In this document: piece after piece, positions 1 through 8,857 of the stretch
Numbering within the stretch: the stretch's first letter is position 1
Layout: every line of letters starts with the position of its first letter
Origin: DASPKS01 sp035628035
GTDB taxonomy: Bacteria; Bacteroidota; Rhodothermia; Rhodothermales; Rubricoccaceae
Direction: 5' to 3'
NCBI GenBank assembly: GCA_035628035.1
Contig: DASPKS010000152.1
Span: 1-8,857 of the forward strand
Length of the DNA: 8,857 bases
Translations under genes and position numbers: made by a program
The notes under the pieces: model-generated
What the model was told of the DNA's origin: nothing
Database searches by the model: none
Seen by the model: only the letters and a program-made list of their open reading frames with translations

Positions 1-781
1 CGCCCGTCGAGGCGGCGGTCCCAGTGGGCGTACGAGCCGAGCCCGACGGGCACGCCCGTAGCGACCACCTCGTAGGCCCCGCCAAGGGTGTCGCCGTTCT
101 CCTTCGCCTCGGCGATGTGGGTGACGGCCGCCACGCTCAGCGTCGCGTCGAGCATCCGCACGGGGCTGGCGTCGGCGGCCTCGTTGAGCGCCCGCGCGCC
201 GCCCTCTTGCAAATGGCGCGCGACGGGTTCCGCCCATACCCCGGCGTCCTCATACCCCACCGCGCCGAGCCGGACGACGTGGCTCCCCACCTCGATGCCC
301 AGCGCGGCGAGCATCGCCCGCGCGACGCCGCCACACGCCACGCGCATGGCCGTCTCGCGCGCGCTCGCGCGCTCGATGACAGGGCGGAGGTCGGGCCCAT
401 GCGGGGACCGGTCGAACCCGTACTTCTGCGCGCCGGCGAGGTCGGCGTGGCCCGGCCGGGGGAGCGTGACTTTTTCCACGCCCTCGCCGGTCCCTTCGGC
501 GGCGAGGAGCTCCGACCAGCCGGCGCGGTCGCGCGTGTGGACGGCGTTCTCCAGCAGGAGCGCGATGGGGCTCCCCGTCGTGTGGCCGAAACGAACGCCG
601 GAGAGCATGCGGACGCGGTCCTGCTCGACCTTCGCGCGGCCGCCCCGCCCGGCGCCCTGCCAGCGGCGCGCGAGGTGTCGGTCGAGGTCGGCGGCCGTGA
701 GGGGCACCCCCGCCGGTAGCCCCTCGACGACTCCTACGAGGGCCTCGCCGTGGGACTCGCCAGCCGTGAGGAAACGGATCA

Positions 782-782
<1 letters not shown>
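1..782 (-). CDS. aroC: Chorismate synthase, N-terminal two thirds (runs off the left edge)
   Basis: Chorismate synthase performs the last step of the shikimate pathway, the FMNH2-dependent trans-elimination of phosphate from 5-enolpyruvylshikimate 3-phosphate to give chorismate, in the cytoplasm. The minus-strand reading frame starting MIRFLTAGESHGEALVG is open for 260 codons to the window edge. It shows the first family signature (GESHG, residues 8-12, continuing to EGLP), GRGGRAKVEQD (about 45-55), SGVRFGHTTGSPIAL (61-75), RPGHAD (109-114), the second signature around ERASARETAMRV (137-148) and a late WDRRLDG (254-260). The family is usually 350-400 residues, so roughly the last 100-140, including the third signature, lie outside the window. 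The ATG overlaps the stop of the upstream protease gene by one base (TGATG), which fixes the start, since family members begin just before the GESHG motif, and suggests translational coupling. No internal stop or frameshift is seen. Identification is firm; only the missing end is unknown. Confidence 0.96.
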
Positions 783-2368
<1,586 letters not shown>

Positions 2369-2504
2369 CGGAGGGAGGGGGGCGGGGCGTCGGGGACGTT
2401 GGGGGCGCCCTGTTGAACGACGCGGCGCAAGGTACGCTCCGCCCCTGCGGGGGTTACGCGCTCCTCGCGGCCCTCCCCCGCGCGGCGTGGGCCGCCCGGC
2501 CCCC

Positions 2505-2558
2505 TTCTAAAAAAGACGGCGGAGAGGCTGGATTCGGTGCTGCCGCCGCCTATATTCG
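2505..2558 (+). promoter_or_regulatory. Candidate Bacteroidota-type promoter for the C25 gene
   Basis: TATATTCG at 2551-2558 matches the Bacteroidota -7 consensus TAnnTTTG at all but one fixed position. It is one of the few A+T-rich octamers in the region. An A-tract (TTCTAAAAAAGA, 2505-2516) lies about 40 bases upstream, where an UP-like element would sit. A -33 TTTG/TTG box is not clear: only TTCG at about 2533 is seen, and its spacing is short. If it is used, transcription would start near 2563-2566 and give a leader of about 135 bases. This is inferred from consensus matching only. Confidence 0.35.
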
Positions 2559-2629
2559 TCGTCCCTGAGACGCCTCCCGTTTCGATTGCGACGCGCCTAG
2601 TGGCCTGTTGAGACGACGCTTCGTTCCCT

Positions 2630-2669
2630 GATCCGTCTCGCCCTGAGGCCGGTTGCCCGGAGACGGATC
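2630..2669. repeat. 10-bp perfect inverted repeat in the presumed 5' leader of the C25 gene
   Basis: GATCCGTCTC at 2630-2639 is mirrored exactly by GAGACGGATC at 2660-2669. The 20-base spacer puts the arm centres 30 bp apart, about three helical turns. The repeat lies 29 bases before the C25 start codon and downstream of the promoter candidate. It could be an operator bound by a dimeric regulator on one DNA face, or a stem-loop in the mRNA leader. It is not followed by a T-run, so an intrinsic terminator is unlikely. GAGACG also recurs at 2567-2572 and 2610-2615 upstream. The repeat is directly visible, but its function is unknown. Confidence 0.6.
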
Positions 2670-2698
2670 TCCCTTACTGCTCACCAGGCCCCCATCGC

Positions 2699-5600
2699 AT
2701 GCACGGCGCTTCGCCCCGCGCGCCCCGCGCGCTGTCGCTGCTTGTCCTGACGCTCTCCGTGCTCGCGGCCGTCCCGCGCGCGCAGGCCCAGGAGGAATAC
2801 GACCCCTCGTGGTACGACCCCACGGCCCCCTACGTGAAGGTCGGCGTCGTCGCTGACGGCGTCCACGCCCTTTCTGGGAGCGCGCTCAGCGCCGCGGGCG
2901 TGGACCTGGGCGCCATCGTGCCCTCGACGCTGCGCCTGCTCAAGAACGGCGAGGAGATCCCCATCTGGACCTCGGCCCCCGCCGGCGGCCCGATGACCGC
3001 CGCGGACCGCGTCGAGTTCGTGGGCCGGCGCAACACCGGCGAAGATGAGCGGTGGGCCTACTCGGACCCCCTCTACGAGGTCGGCGGGGGGACCGACTCC
3101 TTGCAGAGCAGCGCGCACCGCAGCCTCTTCTCCGACACGACGTGGTACTGGCTGACGTGGGGGGGCGCCGCCGGCCTCCGCTACGAGGACCGCGACCCCG
3201 CGCCTGCCCCCGGGGCCACGCCGATCGGCGCCGTCCGCCAGGTCGTCCACGTCGAGGATGACTACAACGGGATGTACTACCAGGGCGATGGGAATCTGAA
3301 CTCGGCGCACCCGTACTACACCCGCGGCGAGGGCCGCTACATGCGCCTGTTCAACCAGCGCGGCGTCGTCCGAGACTCCATCGTCATCGGCCTCCCCGTC
3401 GGCTACCAGACGTACAACTCCACCGACAGCGTCCGCTTCACCGTCCGGATCAACGGCGGCTCCGCCGCGCGCCACCTCGTGCACTTCCGCGTCCGGCGCC
3501 AGCTCCCGGGCGCACCCTACATCACCGCGGTGACGGCGGACTGGACGGGCTACGGGTACCAGACCCTGCGGGCGGCGTTCGCCCAGACCGAGGTGTTTGC
3601 CTACGAGTACCTCTACTACATCGAGATCGTCGCGGACAACTTCTTCTGGGACGGCATCACCAACAACCTCGTCCAGATGGACTGGGTGGAGGTGGACTTC
3701 GAGCGGGCGCTCCGGGCCATCGGGGGGGAGCTCTCGTTCGAGACGCCGCCGCCCGGCACGTACGCCTACAACCTGAGCGGGCTCGAGCCCAACCGGGCGC
3801 TGACCGTGTACGCCCCGGAGCTCGGCCGCCGCTTCACCGGCACCGCCACGGCGACCGGCACCTTCGCCCTGGGCGATGCCCCCGACCGGGAGGCGACGTA
3901 CTGGCTCGTCAAGGCCGACTCCCTCCGGGCCCCGGCGGCGGTCCTCCGCGACCGGAGCAGCGACCTCGCCAGCCCCGCCAACGCCGCCGAGTACCTCGTC
4001 GTCGCCACGCCCGACACGCGGGCGTCGGCGGAGGCGCTGGCCAGCTTCCACGCCGCGCGGGACGGGTACACCACCGCCGTCGTCGACGTCCACGACATCT
4101 TCGACCAGTTCGACTACGGCCGCCCGACGCCGATCGCGCTCCGCCGCTTCTTCCAGCACACGCGCGCCTGGGACACGCCGCCCCGCTTCTTCCTGCTCTG
4201 GGGCGACGCCCGGTACGCAGACCCCGGCCGCCCGCTCGCCTCCTGGGAGGTCCCCTCGTACGGGTTCGCCTCCTCCGACGCGTGGCTGGTCCAGGGGCTC
4301 AACGGGTGGGACGACCGGACGGAGTTCGCCGCCATCGGCCGCGTCACCGTCCGGACGAACGCGGACGGCCAGCTCTTCCTCCAGAAGCTCCAGGGGTACT
4401 ACGACACCCCGCCGGAGGACTGGCCGCAGCGGGCGTACTACCTCACCGGCGGCGATCCGGCCGAGCAGGCGGGGTTCCAGATGGCCTCCCGGAACTGGGC
4501 CCGCGCTGCGGCCGGCGACCCGGCCGGGATGGACACCACGTTCTTCTTCAAGACCGCCCGCACCATCCTCGACAACACCCTCCGCGACTCCCTCCGCGTC
4601 GCCATCCGGCGGGGGTCGAGCCTCCTCAGCTACTTCGGGCACTCCTCCGCCCGCACGTGGGAGATCGTCGTCGACCCCGCCTCTGAGTTCGACAACGCCG
4701 ACCGCCTCCCCGTCGTGCTCAGCTTCGGGTGCCGCACGGGCGCCTTCGCTGGCGACATCATCAGCGGGCAGGATACCCCCTCCCTCGCGGAGGACCTCCT
4801 CCTCTCCGCCCCCTCGGGGGCCATCGCGCACTGGGGCGCGACCGAGTTGAGTACGGGGAGCGACTCCCAAACCCTCGGCGACACCCTCCACGCCGCGCTC
4901 TTCCGCGACTCCCTCCGCGTGCTCGGGGAGGTCTTCCAAGAGGTGAAGACGCGGTACGCCCAGCAGCACGCGGCGAACCCGAACCAGCACTGGGGCATCC
5001 GCCACGCCCTCCAGTACAACCTCATCGGCGACCCGGGGATGCGGATGATCATCCCCGATAAGCCGGACCTCCGCTTCGTGGCAAGCAACGTGCGGTTCTC
5101 GCCCCTGGCCCCCCTCACGGCCGACTCGACCGTCCACGTGGAGGCGGTCCTCGTGAACCGCGGGATGTACCCGGCCGACAGCGTGGACGTCCACCTCACG
5201 CACGCGGCGCCCGATGGGGCCACGGCCCTGTTCACGCAGCGGGTAGCCCGGTTCGCCCTCCGCGACACCCTCGACTTCGATATCCCCACCCTCGGGCAGG
5301 CCGGCACCCACAGCTTCACGCTCGCGGCCGACCCCCTCAACGATTTCGAGGAGCTCAACGAGGCCGACAACGCCGTCACGCTCACCCATGTCGTCTTCTC
5401 GAACGGGCTCACCGCCGTCCACCCCGAGCCGCTGGGGATCACCGACCTCCAGCCGCGGCTCCGCGTGAGCATCGCCTCCCAGATCGGGCTGCCCGACGCC
5501 CCCGTCCTCTTCCAGCTCGATACGACGGCGGCGTTCGACTCCCCGGCGCTCCAGACCCACACGGCCCCCCTCGCCGACCTCCACGCCGACTGGGTCCCCG

Positions 5601-7666
5601 GGGCACTCCGCAACGAGCAGGTGTACTACTGGCGGGCTCGCCTCAACGACCCTGAGGAGCCCGACACCGCGTGGACCCAGAGCGCGTTCACGGCCGCGCC
5701 GCAGGAAACGAACTACACGTGGACGCAGCGGGGCTCGCTGTTCCTCCAGAACGAGGACAACGTCCGCCTGGCCTGGGCTGACGGGGCGTGGTCGTTCGTG
5801 CCGTACGAGGTCTCCGTGTTCGCCTCGGCCACGCGCGGCGGCGGGTTCTACGCGGCCCAGTTCCTCGTGAATGGCCAGGTCTACCTCCGCAACGACTTCG
5901 GCTACGGGCTCATCCGCGTCAACGGCAACCTGGGGACGCTGGAGGCCGCCGAGGCCTTCGTGACGTACCCCAACATCCGCGGCGTCGACCACGTCTTCCA
6001 CACCGCCCGGCTGCAGGCTGCGGTGGCCGCCATCCCGGAAGGGGACTACTTCTTCTTCCGCACGTACCACGTGGAGCGCCAGCCGGGCGTCGTGGAGATC
6101 CCGGAGGTGGTGAAGGACGTGTTCCGGGACCTCGGGAGCACGGCGATCGACACGCTCACCTACGACCACCAGTGGCTCTTCCGGGGGCGCCGCGGGGACC
6201 CCACCTCCCTAGAGGAGTGGGTGGTGGCCCCGAGCGACACCACGAACGAGATCTTCTGGACGTCGAAGCTCTCGTTTTCCTTCCCCGAAGGGGAGACGAC
6301 CTCGCCCCCCATCGGGCCGGCGCGGGTGTGGGGCGCACTCAGCGCCAACCTCGGCCTGGAGAACTCCGCCGCGAGCATCCTCGTCGACGTGCTCTCCGCC
6401 GATGGGACGGAGCTCCTGCTTGACGATGTGGACCTCCGCGCGGGCCCTGCCGACCTCTCCGGGATCTCGGCCGACGAGCATCCCTCACTCCGCCTCCGCG
6501 CGTTCTTCTCCGACACCACCCAGGCGTCGACCCCGCAGTTGCATTCCTGGCGCATCGCTTACACGCCGATCCCCGAGATCGTCGTTGACGGCGAGGCCTC
6601 CACGTTCCCCGACTCGACGGTGCAGGAGGGCGCCCCGTACCCCTTCGGCATCGTCGTCCGCAACCTCAGCTTCTTCCCGGCGGACTCCATCCACGTCGCC
6701 GTCCGCGCCACCGGTGCCGACAACGAGGAGTATGTGGTGGACGAGGGCGGGCTCCCCGCGCTCGGGGCTGACGCCGCCGCAACCATCAACCTCGACTTCA
6801 ATACGCTCGACCGCGTCGGCGACAACCTGTTCTTCGTGGAGGCCGAGCAGACCGACGTGGCCGAGCGCACGACGTACAACAACCTCTTCTTCCACGAGGT
6901 CGAGGTCACCCCGGACCGCACGCGGCCGGTGCTCACCGTGACGGTGGAGGGGCTGAGCCTTGAGAACGATCCTGAGCGCGTCGTCGACCTCCAAGACCCC
7001 GCGCTCCCGTTCGTCTCGGCCACCCCGCGCATCGAGATCGTCGCCTCCGACGAGAACCCCTACCTCCGCCTGACCGACCCCGCCACGTTCGAGCTCACAC
7101 TCGATGGCGAGGTCGTCCCACCGGAGGCGTACACGTTCACGGGGGCCACGGAGGAGCACAACGAGGCGCGGATCGTCTTCGAGCCGGACCTCTCTGGCCG
7201 CGACACCGTCCACACCCTCACGGTGCGCGCGTTCGACGCCTCCGGCAACCCGGCCCTCGTGGACGCCACCGCCGAGGACTCCACCCGCTACCAAGTCCAC
7301 TTCCGCGTACAGGACGACGTGCAGGTGGAAAGCCTCTACCCCTACCCGAACCCGATGCCGGGGAACACCCGGTTCCTGTTCCGCCTCCGTGGAGCGGAGG
7401 CCTCGCTCGTCGAGGACTTCCGCATCCGGCTCTACACCATCAACGGGCGGCTCGTCCGCGAGTTCGACCTCCTCCGCAGCCCCGAGCTCACCGAGGCCGG
7501 CGGCCTCCGGATTGGCTGGAACGCCGTGCCGTGGGACGGACTCGACGAGGACGGCGACCCGGTCGGGAGCGGGGTCTACCTCTACCGCGTCTTCGCCCGC
7601 TCCGAAGGCCAGGAGCTCGTCGTCAACAACGAGACGAACATCGAGAAGGTGGTCGTCATCCGGTAA
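2699..7666 (+). CDS. porU2: Giant secreted C25 (gingipain-type) cysteine peptidase family protein with T9SS/FlgD-like C-terminus; PorU2-like
   Basis: This 1655-residue exported protein belongs to peptidase family C25, which includes gingipains and the T9SS sortase PorU. Residues 1-30 form a Sec signal peptide with likely cleavage after AQA. A beta-rich N-terminal region follows (31 to about 340). The C25 domain (about 430-785) has the expected pair His648 in SYFGHSS and Cys678 in LSFGCRTGAF, 30 residues apart, then SGAIAHWGATE and YNLIGDPGMR. Next come a CARDB-like domain (787-895), a fibronectin-III-like segment (about 905-1000), a region resembling the ILEI/FAM3 fold (about 1066-1167), a beta-sandwich module (about 1185-1290), a second CARDB-like domain (about 1291-1405) and an Ig-like domain (1406-1520). 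The C-terminal domain (1537-1655) has YPNPMPGNT, INGRLVREF, GSGVYLYR and ends EKVVVIR, typical of FlgD-like/T9SS sorting domains. PorU is usually shorter (about 1100-1300), so the longer PorU2 type fits better; the symbol is provisional. A cargo protease is the alternative. There is no Shine-Dalgarno before the ATG. Confidence 0.85.
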   Translation: MHGASPRAPRALSLLVLTLSVLAAVPRAQAQEEYDPSWYDPTAPYVKVGVVADGVHALSGSALSAAGVDLGAIVPSTLRLLKNGEEIPIWTSAPAGGPMTAADRVEFVGRRNTGEDERWAYSDPLYEVGGGTDSLQSSAHRSLFSDTTWYWLTWGGAAGLRYEDRDPAPAPGATPIGAVRQVVHVEDDYNGMYYQGDGNLNSAHPYYTRGEGRYMRLFNQRGVVRDSIVIGLPVGYQTYNSTDSVRFTVRINGGSAARHLVHFRVRRQLPGAPYITAVTADWTGYGYQTLRAAFAQTEVFAYEYLYYIEIVADNFFWDGITNNLVQMDWVEVDFERALRAIGGELSFETPPPGTYAYNLSGLEPNRALTVYAPELGRRFTGTATATGTFALGDAPDREATYWLVKADSLRAPAAVLRDRSSDLASPANAAEYLVVATPDTRASAEALASFHAARDGYTTAVVDVHDIFDQFDYGRPTPIALRRFFQHTRAWDTPPRFFLLWGDARYADPGRPLASWEVPSYGFASSDAWLVQGLNGWDDRTEFAAIGRVTVRTNADGQLFLQKLQGYYDTPPEDWPQRAYYLTGGDPAEQAGFQMASRNWARAAAGDPAGMDTTFFFKTARTILDNTLRDSLRVAIRRGSSLLSYFGHSSARTWEIVVDPASEFDNADRLPVVLSFGCRTGAFAGDIISGQDTPSLAEDLLLSAPSGAIAHWGATELSTGSDSQTLGDTLHAALFRDSLRVLGEVFQEVKTRYAQQHAANPNQHWGIRHALQYNLIGDPGMRMIIPDKPDLRFVASNVRFSPLAPLTADSTVHVEAVLVNRGMYPADSVDVHLTHAAPDGATALFTQRVARFALRDTLDFDIPTLGQAGTHSFTLAADPLNDFEELNEADNAVTLTHVVFSNGLTAVHPEPLGITDLQPRLRVSIASQIGLPDAPVLFQLDTTAAFDSPALQTHTAPLADLHADWVPGALRNEQVYYWRARLNDPEEPDTAWTQSAFTAAPQETNYTWTQRGSLFLQNEDNVRLAWADGAWSFVPYEVSVFASATRGGGFYAAQFLVNGQVYLRNDFGYGLIRVNGNLGTLEAAEAFVTYPNIRGVDHVFHTARLQAAVAAIPEGDYFFFRTYHVERQPGVVEIPEVVKDVFRDLGSTAIDTLTYDHQWLFRGRRGDPTSLEEWVVAPSDTTNEIFWTSKLSFSFPEGETTSPPIGPARVWGALSANLGLENSAASILVDVLSADGTELLLDDVDLRAGPADLSGISADEHPSLRLRAFFSDTTQASTPQLHSWRIAYTPIPEIVVDGEASTFPDSTVQEGAPYPFGIVVRNLSFFPADSIHVAVRATGADNEEYVVDEGGLPALGADAAATINLDFNTLDRVGDNLFFVEAEQTDVAERTTYNNLFFHEVEVTPDRTRPVLTVTVEGLSLENDPERVVDLQDPALPFVSATPRIEIVASDENPYLRLTDPATFELTLDGEVVPPEAYTFTGATEEHNEARIVFEPDLSGRDTVHTLTVRAFDASGNPALVDATAEDSTRYQVHFRVQDDVQVESLYPYPNPMPGNTRFLFRLRGAEASLVEDFRIRLYTINGRLVREFDLLRSPELTEAGGLRIGWNAVPWDGLDEDGDPVGSGVYLYRVFARSEGQELVVNNETNIEKVVVIR

Positions 7667-7693
7667 CGGCGTGCCCTTCGCCCCCTCCCCCTT

Positions 7694-7723
7694 CGCCCCG
7701 GACCGGCCCCTCGGTCCGGGGCG
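7694..7723 (+). terminator. Perfect 12-bp hairpin between the C25 gene and manC (terminator-like)
   Basis: CGCCCCGGACCG (7694-7705) and CGGTCCGGGGCG (7712-7723) form an uninterrupted, almost all G-C stem with a 6-base loop GCCCCT. It begins 28 bases after the C25 stop and ends 30 bases before the manC ATG. What follows is TCCCTTTGCG, a poor T-run, so termination may be partial or factor-dependent. It could instead protect the 3' end of the upstream message or tune read-through into manC. Just before it, CCCTTCGCCCC occurs twice (7674-7684 and 7689-7699). The stem is directly visible; the role is inferred. Confidence 0.6.
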
Positions 7724-7753
7724 TCCCTTTGCGCCCTCGACCGCTCCCCCTGG

Positions 7754-8857
7754 ATGGCCCTCTACGCCGTGATCATGGCCGGCGGCGTCGGCAGCCGGTT
7801 CTGGCCGCGCAGCCGCCGCGCCCGCCCCAAGCAGTTCCTCGACGTCTTCGGCGAGGCGTCGCTTCTGCAGAGCACGTTCGCGCGGCTGCAGCCGCTCGTC
7901 GCCCCCGAGCGCGTGTTCGTCGTCACCCACGCCGACTACGCTGAGCAAACGCGGCAGGACCTCCCCGCCGTGCCGGCCGGGAACATCCTCGCCGAGCCGA
8001 CGGCGCGGAATACCGCCCCGTGCATCGCCTACGCCGCCGCCCGCCTCCACGCCCTCGACGAGGACGCCGTGATGGTGGTGCTTCCGGCCGACCACGTCGT
8101 CCGCAATGTCGCCCGGTTCCACGAGGTGCTCCGGGCCGCCGTCGAACAGGCCGAGCACGACGGGGGGCTCGTCACCATCGGCATCGAGCCGACGCACCCC
8201 GAGACCGGCTACGGCTACATCCAGTTCGACTCGACGCTCCGCGATGGGCAGCCCGAGGGCGCACCGCCGCAGGCGTACCCCGTGCGCGCCTTCGCCGAGA
8301 AGCCGGACCTCGCCACGGCCGAGCGCTTCCTCGACACCGGTGACTTCCTCTGGAACTCGGGGATGTTCATCTGGCGGGCCGACGTGATCCTCGATGCGCT
8401 GCAAAAACACCTCCCAGCTGTCCGTGCTGCCTTCGCCCCGCTCGAAGAGGCGTTCCGCGAGGGCGCCGACGACGAGCAGGCCGTCCGCGCCGCCTACGCG
8501 AAGACGCCCAAGATCTCCATTGACTACGGGGTGATGGAGCCCGCTGCCGCCGCCGGGCGCGTGTGGGTGGTCCCCGGCGCGTTCGGGTGGAGCGACGTGG
8601 GCGACTGGCGGGCGGTGTACGACCTCGCCCCGAAGGATAGCGCCGGCAACGCCGCCGAGGGGAACGTGATCCTCCACCACACCGGGCGCACCTACGCGCG
8701 CGCCGCCGACGGCCGCCTCCTCGTCCTCGTCGGGATGCGCGATGCCGTCGTCGTCGACACCGGCGACGCCGTGCTCGTGTGCCACCTCGACGCCACGCAG
8801 CAGGTCAAGAACATCGTGGACTACCTCGGCTCGCACGGCCTCGACGAGTACGTGTGA
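7754..8857 (+). CDS. manC: Mannose-1-phosphate guanylyltransferase (GDP-mannose pyrophosphorylase), single-domain type
   Basis: This cytoplasmic enzyme joins mannose 1-phosphate and GTP to give GDP-mannose and pyrophosphate, supplying mannosyl and (through GDP-mannose dehydratase) fucosyl/rhamnosyl units for LPS, capsule and glycans. The 367-residue product is complete. The nucleotide-binding signature GGVGSRFWPRSRRARPKQF occupies residues 10-28. Then come EPTARNTAP (81-89), LPADH (110-114), PETGYGYI (149-156), FAEKPD (180-185), WNSGMF (200-205), SIDYGVME (255-262) and VPGAFGWSDVGDW (273-285). The length matches the short form of about 350-370 residues; the phosphomannose isomerase domain of bifunctional ManC/AlgA enzymes (about 470-480) is absent, so isomerisation must be encoded elsewhere. 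The ATG is placed so that the Rossmann-like strand begins at once (MALYAVIMAGG), as in the family; no Shine-Dalgarno precedes it. It lies 87 bases after the C25 gene on the same strand, behind a strong hairpin, so co-transcription is possible but may be attenuated. Its TGA is the final triplet of the window. Confidence 0.96.
   Translation: MALYAVIMAGGVGSRFWPRSRRARPKQFLDVFGEASLLQSTFARLQPLVAPERVFVVTHADYAEQTRQDLPAVPAGNILAEPTARNTAPCIAYAAARLHALDEDAVMVVLPADHVVRNVARFHEVLRAAVEQAEHDGGLVTIGIEPTHPETGYGYIQFDSTLRDGQPEGAPPQAYPVRAFAEKPDLATAERFLDTGDFLWNSGMFIWRADVILDALQKHLPAVRAAFAPLEEAFREGADDEQAVRAAYAKTPKISIDYGVMEPAAAAGRVWVVPGAFGWSDVGDWRAVYDLAPKDSAGNAAEGNVILHHTGRTYARAADGRLLVLVGMRDAVVVDTGDAVLVCHLDATQQVKNIVDYLGSHGLDEYV

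Larger units (their letters stand above)
2369..2698. other. Divergent intergenic region between the Deg protease and C25 genes
   Basis: These 330 bases separate two divergently transcribed genes and should contain both promoters. The part nearest the protease is very GC-rich. On the minus strand the protease leader is almost pure pyrimidine just before its ATG, and a small CCCC-TGC-GGGG hairpin sits at 2442-2452. A weak minus-strand -7 candidate is TACCTTGC (complement of 2427-2434), with no convincing upstream element. The A+T-rich patch TTCTAAAAAAGA at 2505-2516 stands out against its surroundings. The half nearest the C25 gene carries a better promoter candidate and an inverted repeat, listed separately. 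I see no tRNA, small ORF with coding character or mobile-element end here. Confidence 0.7.

Noticed and set aside
2442..2452. Small CCCC-TGC-GGGG hairpin upstream of the Deg protease
   Set aside because: A 4-bp stem is expected often in such GC-rich DNA and lacks a T-run or conservation evidence, so it is not listed as a regulatory feature.
2563..2646. CCCTGA occurring three times (2563, 2626, 2641) in the C25 leader
   Set aside because: The spacing is irregular (63 and 15 bases) and a 6-mer is too short to distinguish from chance.
2653..2856. A 67-codon plus-strand frame overlapping the C25 start
   Set aside because: It is out of frame with the C25 gene, overlaps its signal peptide and has an Arg/Ala/Pro-rich product typical of a shifted GC-rich frame.
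2681..6169. A 1162-codon open frame on the minus strand opposite the C25 gene
   Set aside because: Its product is a Val/Glu/Gly/Arg-rich string with no domains, as expected when the codons of a GC3-rich gene are read in antisense. The plus-strand frame has a signal peptide, catalytic motifs and full-length domain structure.
6485..8836. A 783-codon minus-strand open frame spanning the end of the C25 gene and manC
   Set aside because: It crosses two well-supported plus-strand genes and an intergenic hairpin, and its composition is the same low-information Val/Glu/Gly/Arg antisense pattern.

Overview
The window looks like a piece of chromosome from a very GC-rich member of the Bacteroidota, most likely the Rhodothermia (Rhodothermus, Salinibacter or Rubricoccus relatives). 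Three things suggest this. The base composition is strongly G+C-rich. One gene encodes a giant gingipain-type (C25) protein with a type IX secretion (T9SS) sorting-type C-terminus, a system confined to this phylum. None of the four start codons has a Shine-Dalgarno sequence, as is usual in Bacteroidota. The lineage is an inference from these traits, not from a search.

Layout: two divergent gene pairs flank a 330-bp intergenic region (2369-2698). Leftward (minus strand) run a membrane-anchored HtrA/Deg-type serine protease with two PDZ domains (782-2368) and, overlapping it by one base (TGATG), chorismate synthase aroC, which runs off the left edge with about 260 codons visible. Rightward (plus strand) run a 1655-residue secreted C25 cysteine-peptidase-family protein, probably PorU2-like (2699-7666), and, after an 87-bp gap holding a perfect 12-bp hairpin, a complete mannose-1-phosphate guanylyltransferase gene (manC, 7754-8857) whose stop codon is the last base triplet of the window.

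How they may work together: the Deg protease is an envelope quality-control enzyme, and the C25 protein is an outer-membrane or surface protein of the T9SS world. ManC makes GDP-mannose, a sugar donor for surface polysaccharide. T9SS sortases attach cargo to an anionic LPS in Porphyromonas, so the C25-manC pairing could be meaningful, but adjacency alone does not prove it. AroC is a housekeeping enzyme of aromatic amino acid synthesis.

The most interesting object is the C25 protein. It is a mosaic of a catalytic domain with an intact His/Cys pair, two CARDB-like modules, a region resembling the ILEI/FAM3 (PANDER-like) fold, further beta-sandwich modules and a FlgD-like/T9SS C-terminal domain. 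The intergenic region also holds a Bacteroidota-type promoter candidate and a 10-bp perfect inverted repeat in the presumed leader. I found no RNA genes, insertion sequences, CRISPR arrays or signs of recent transfer.
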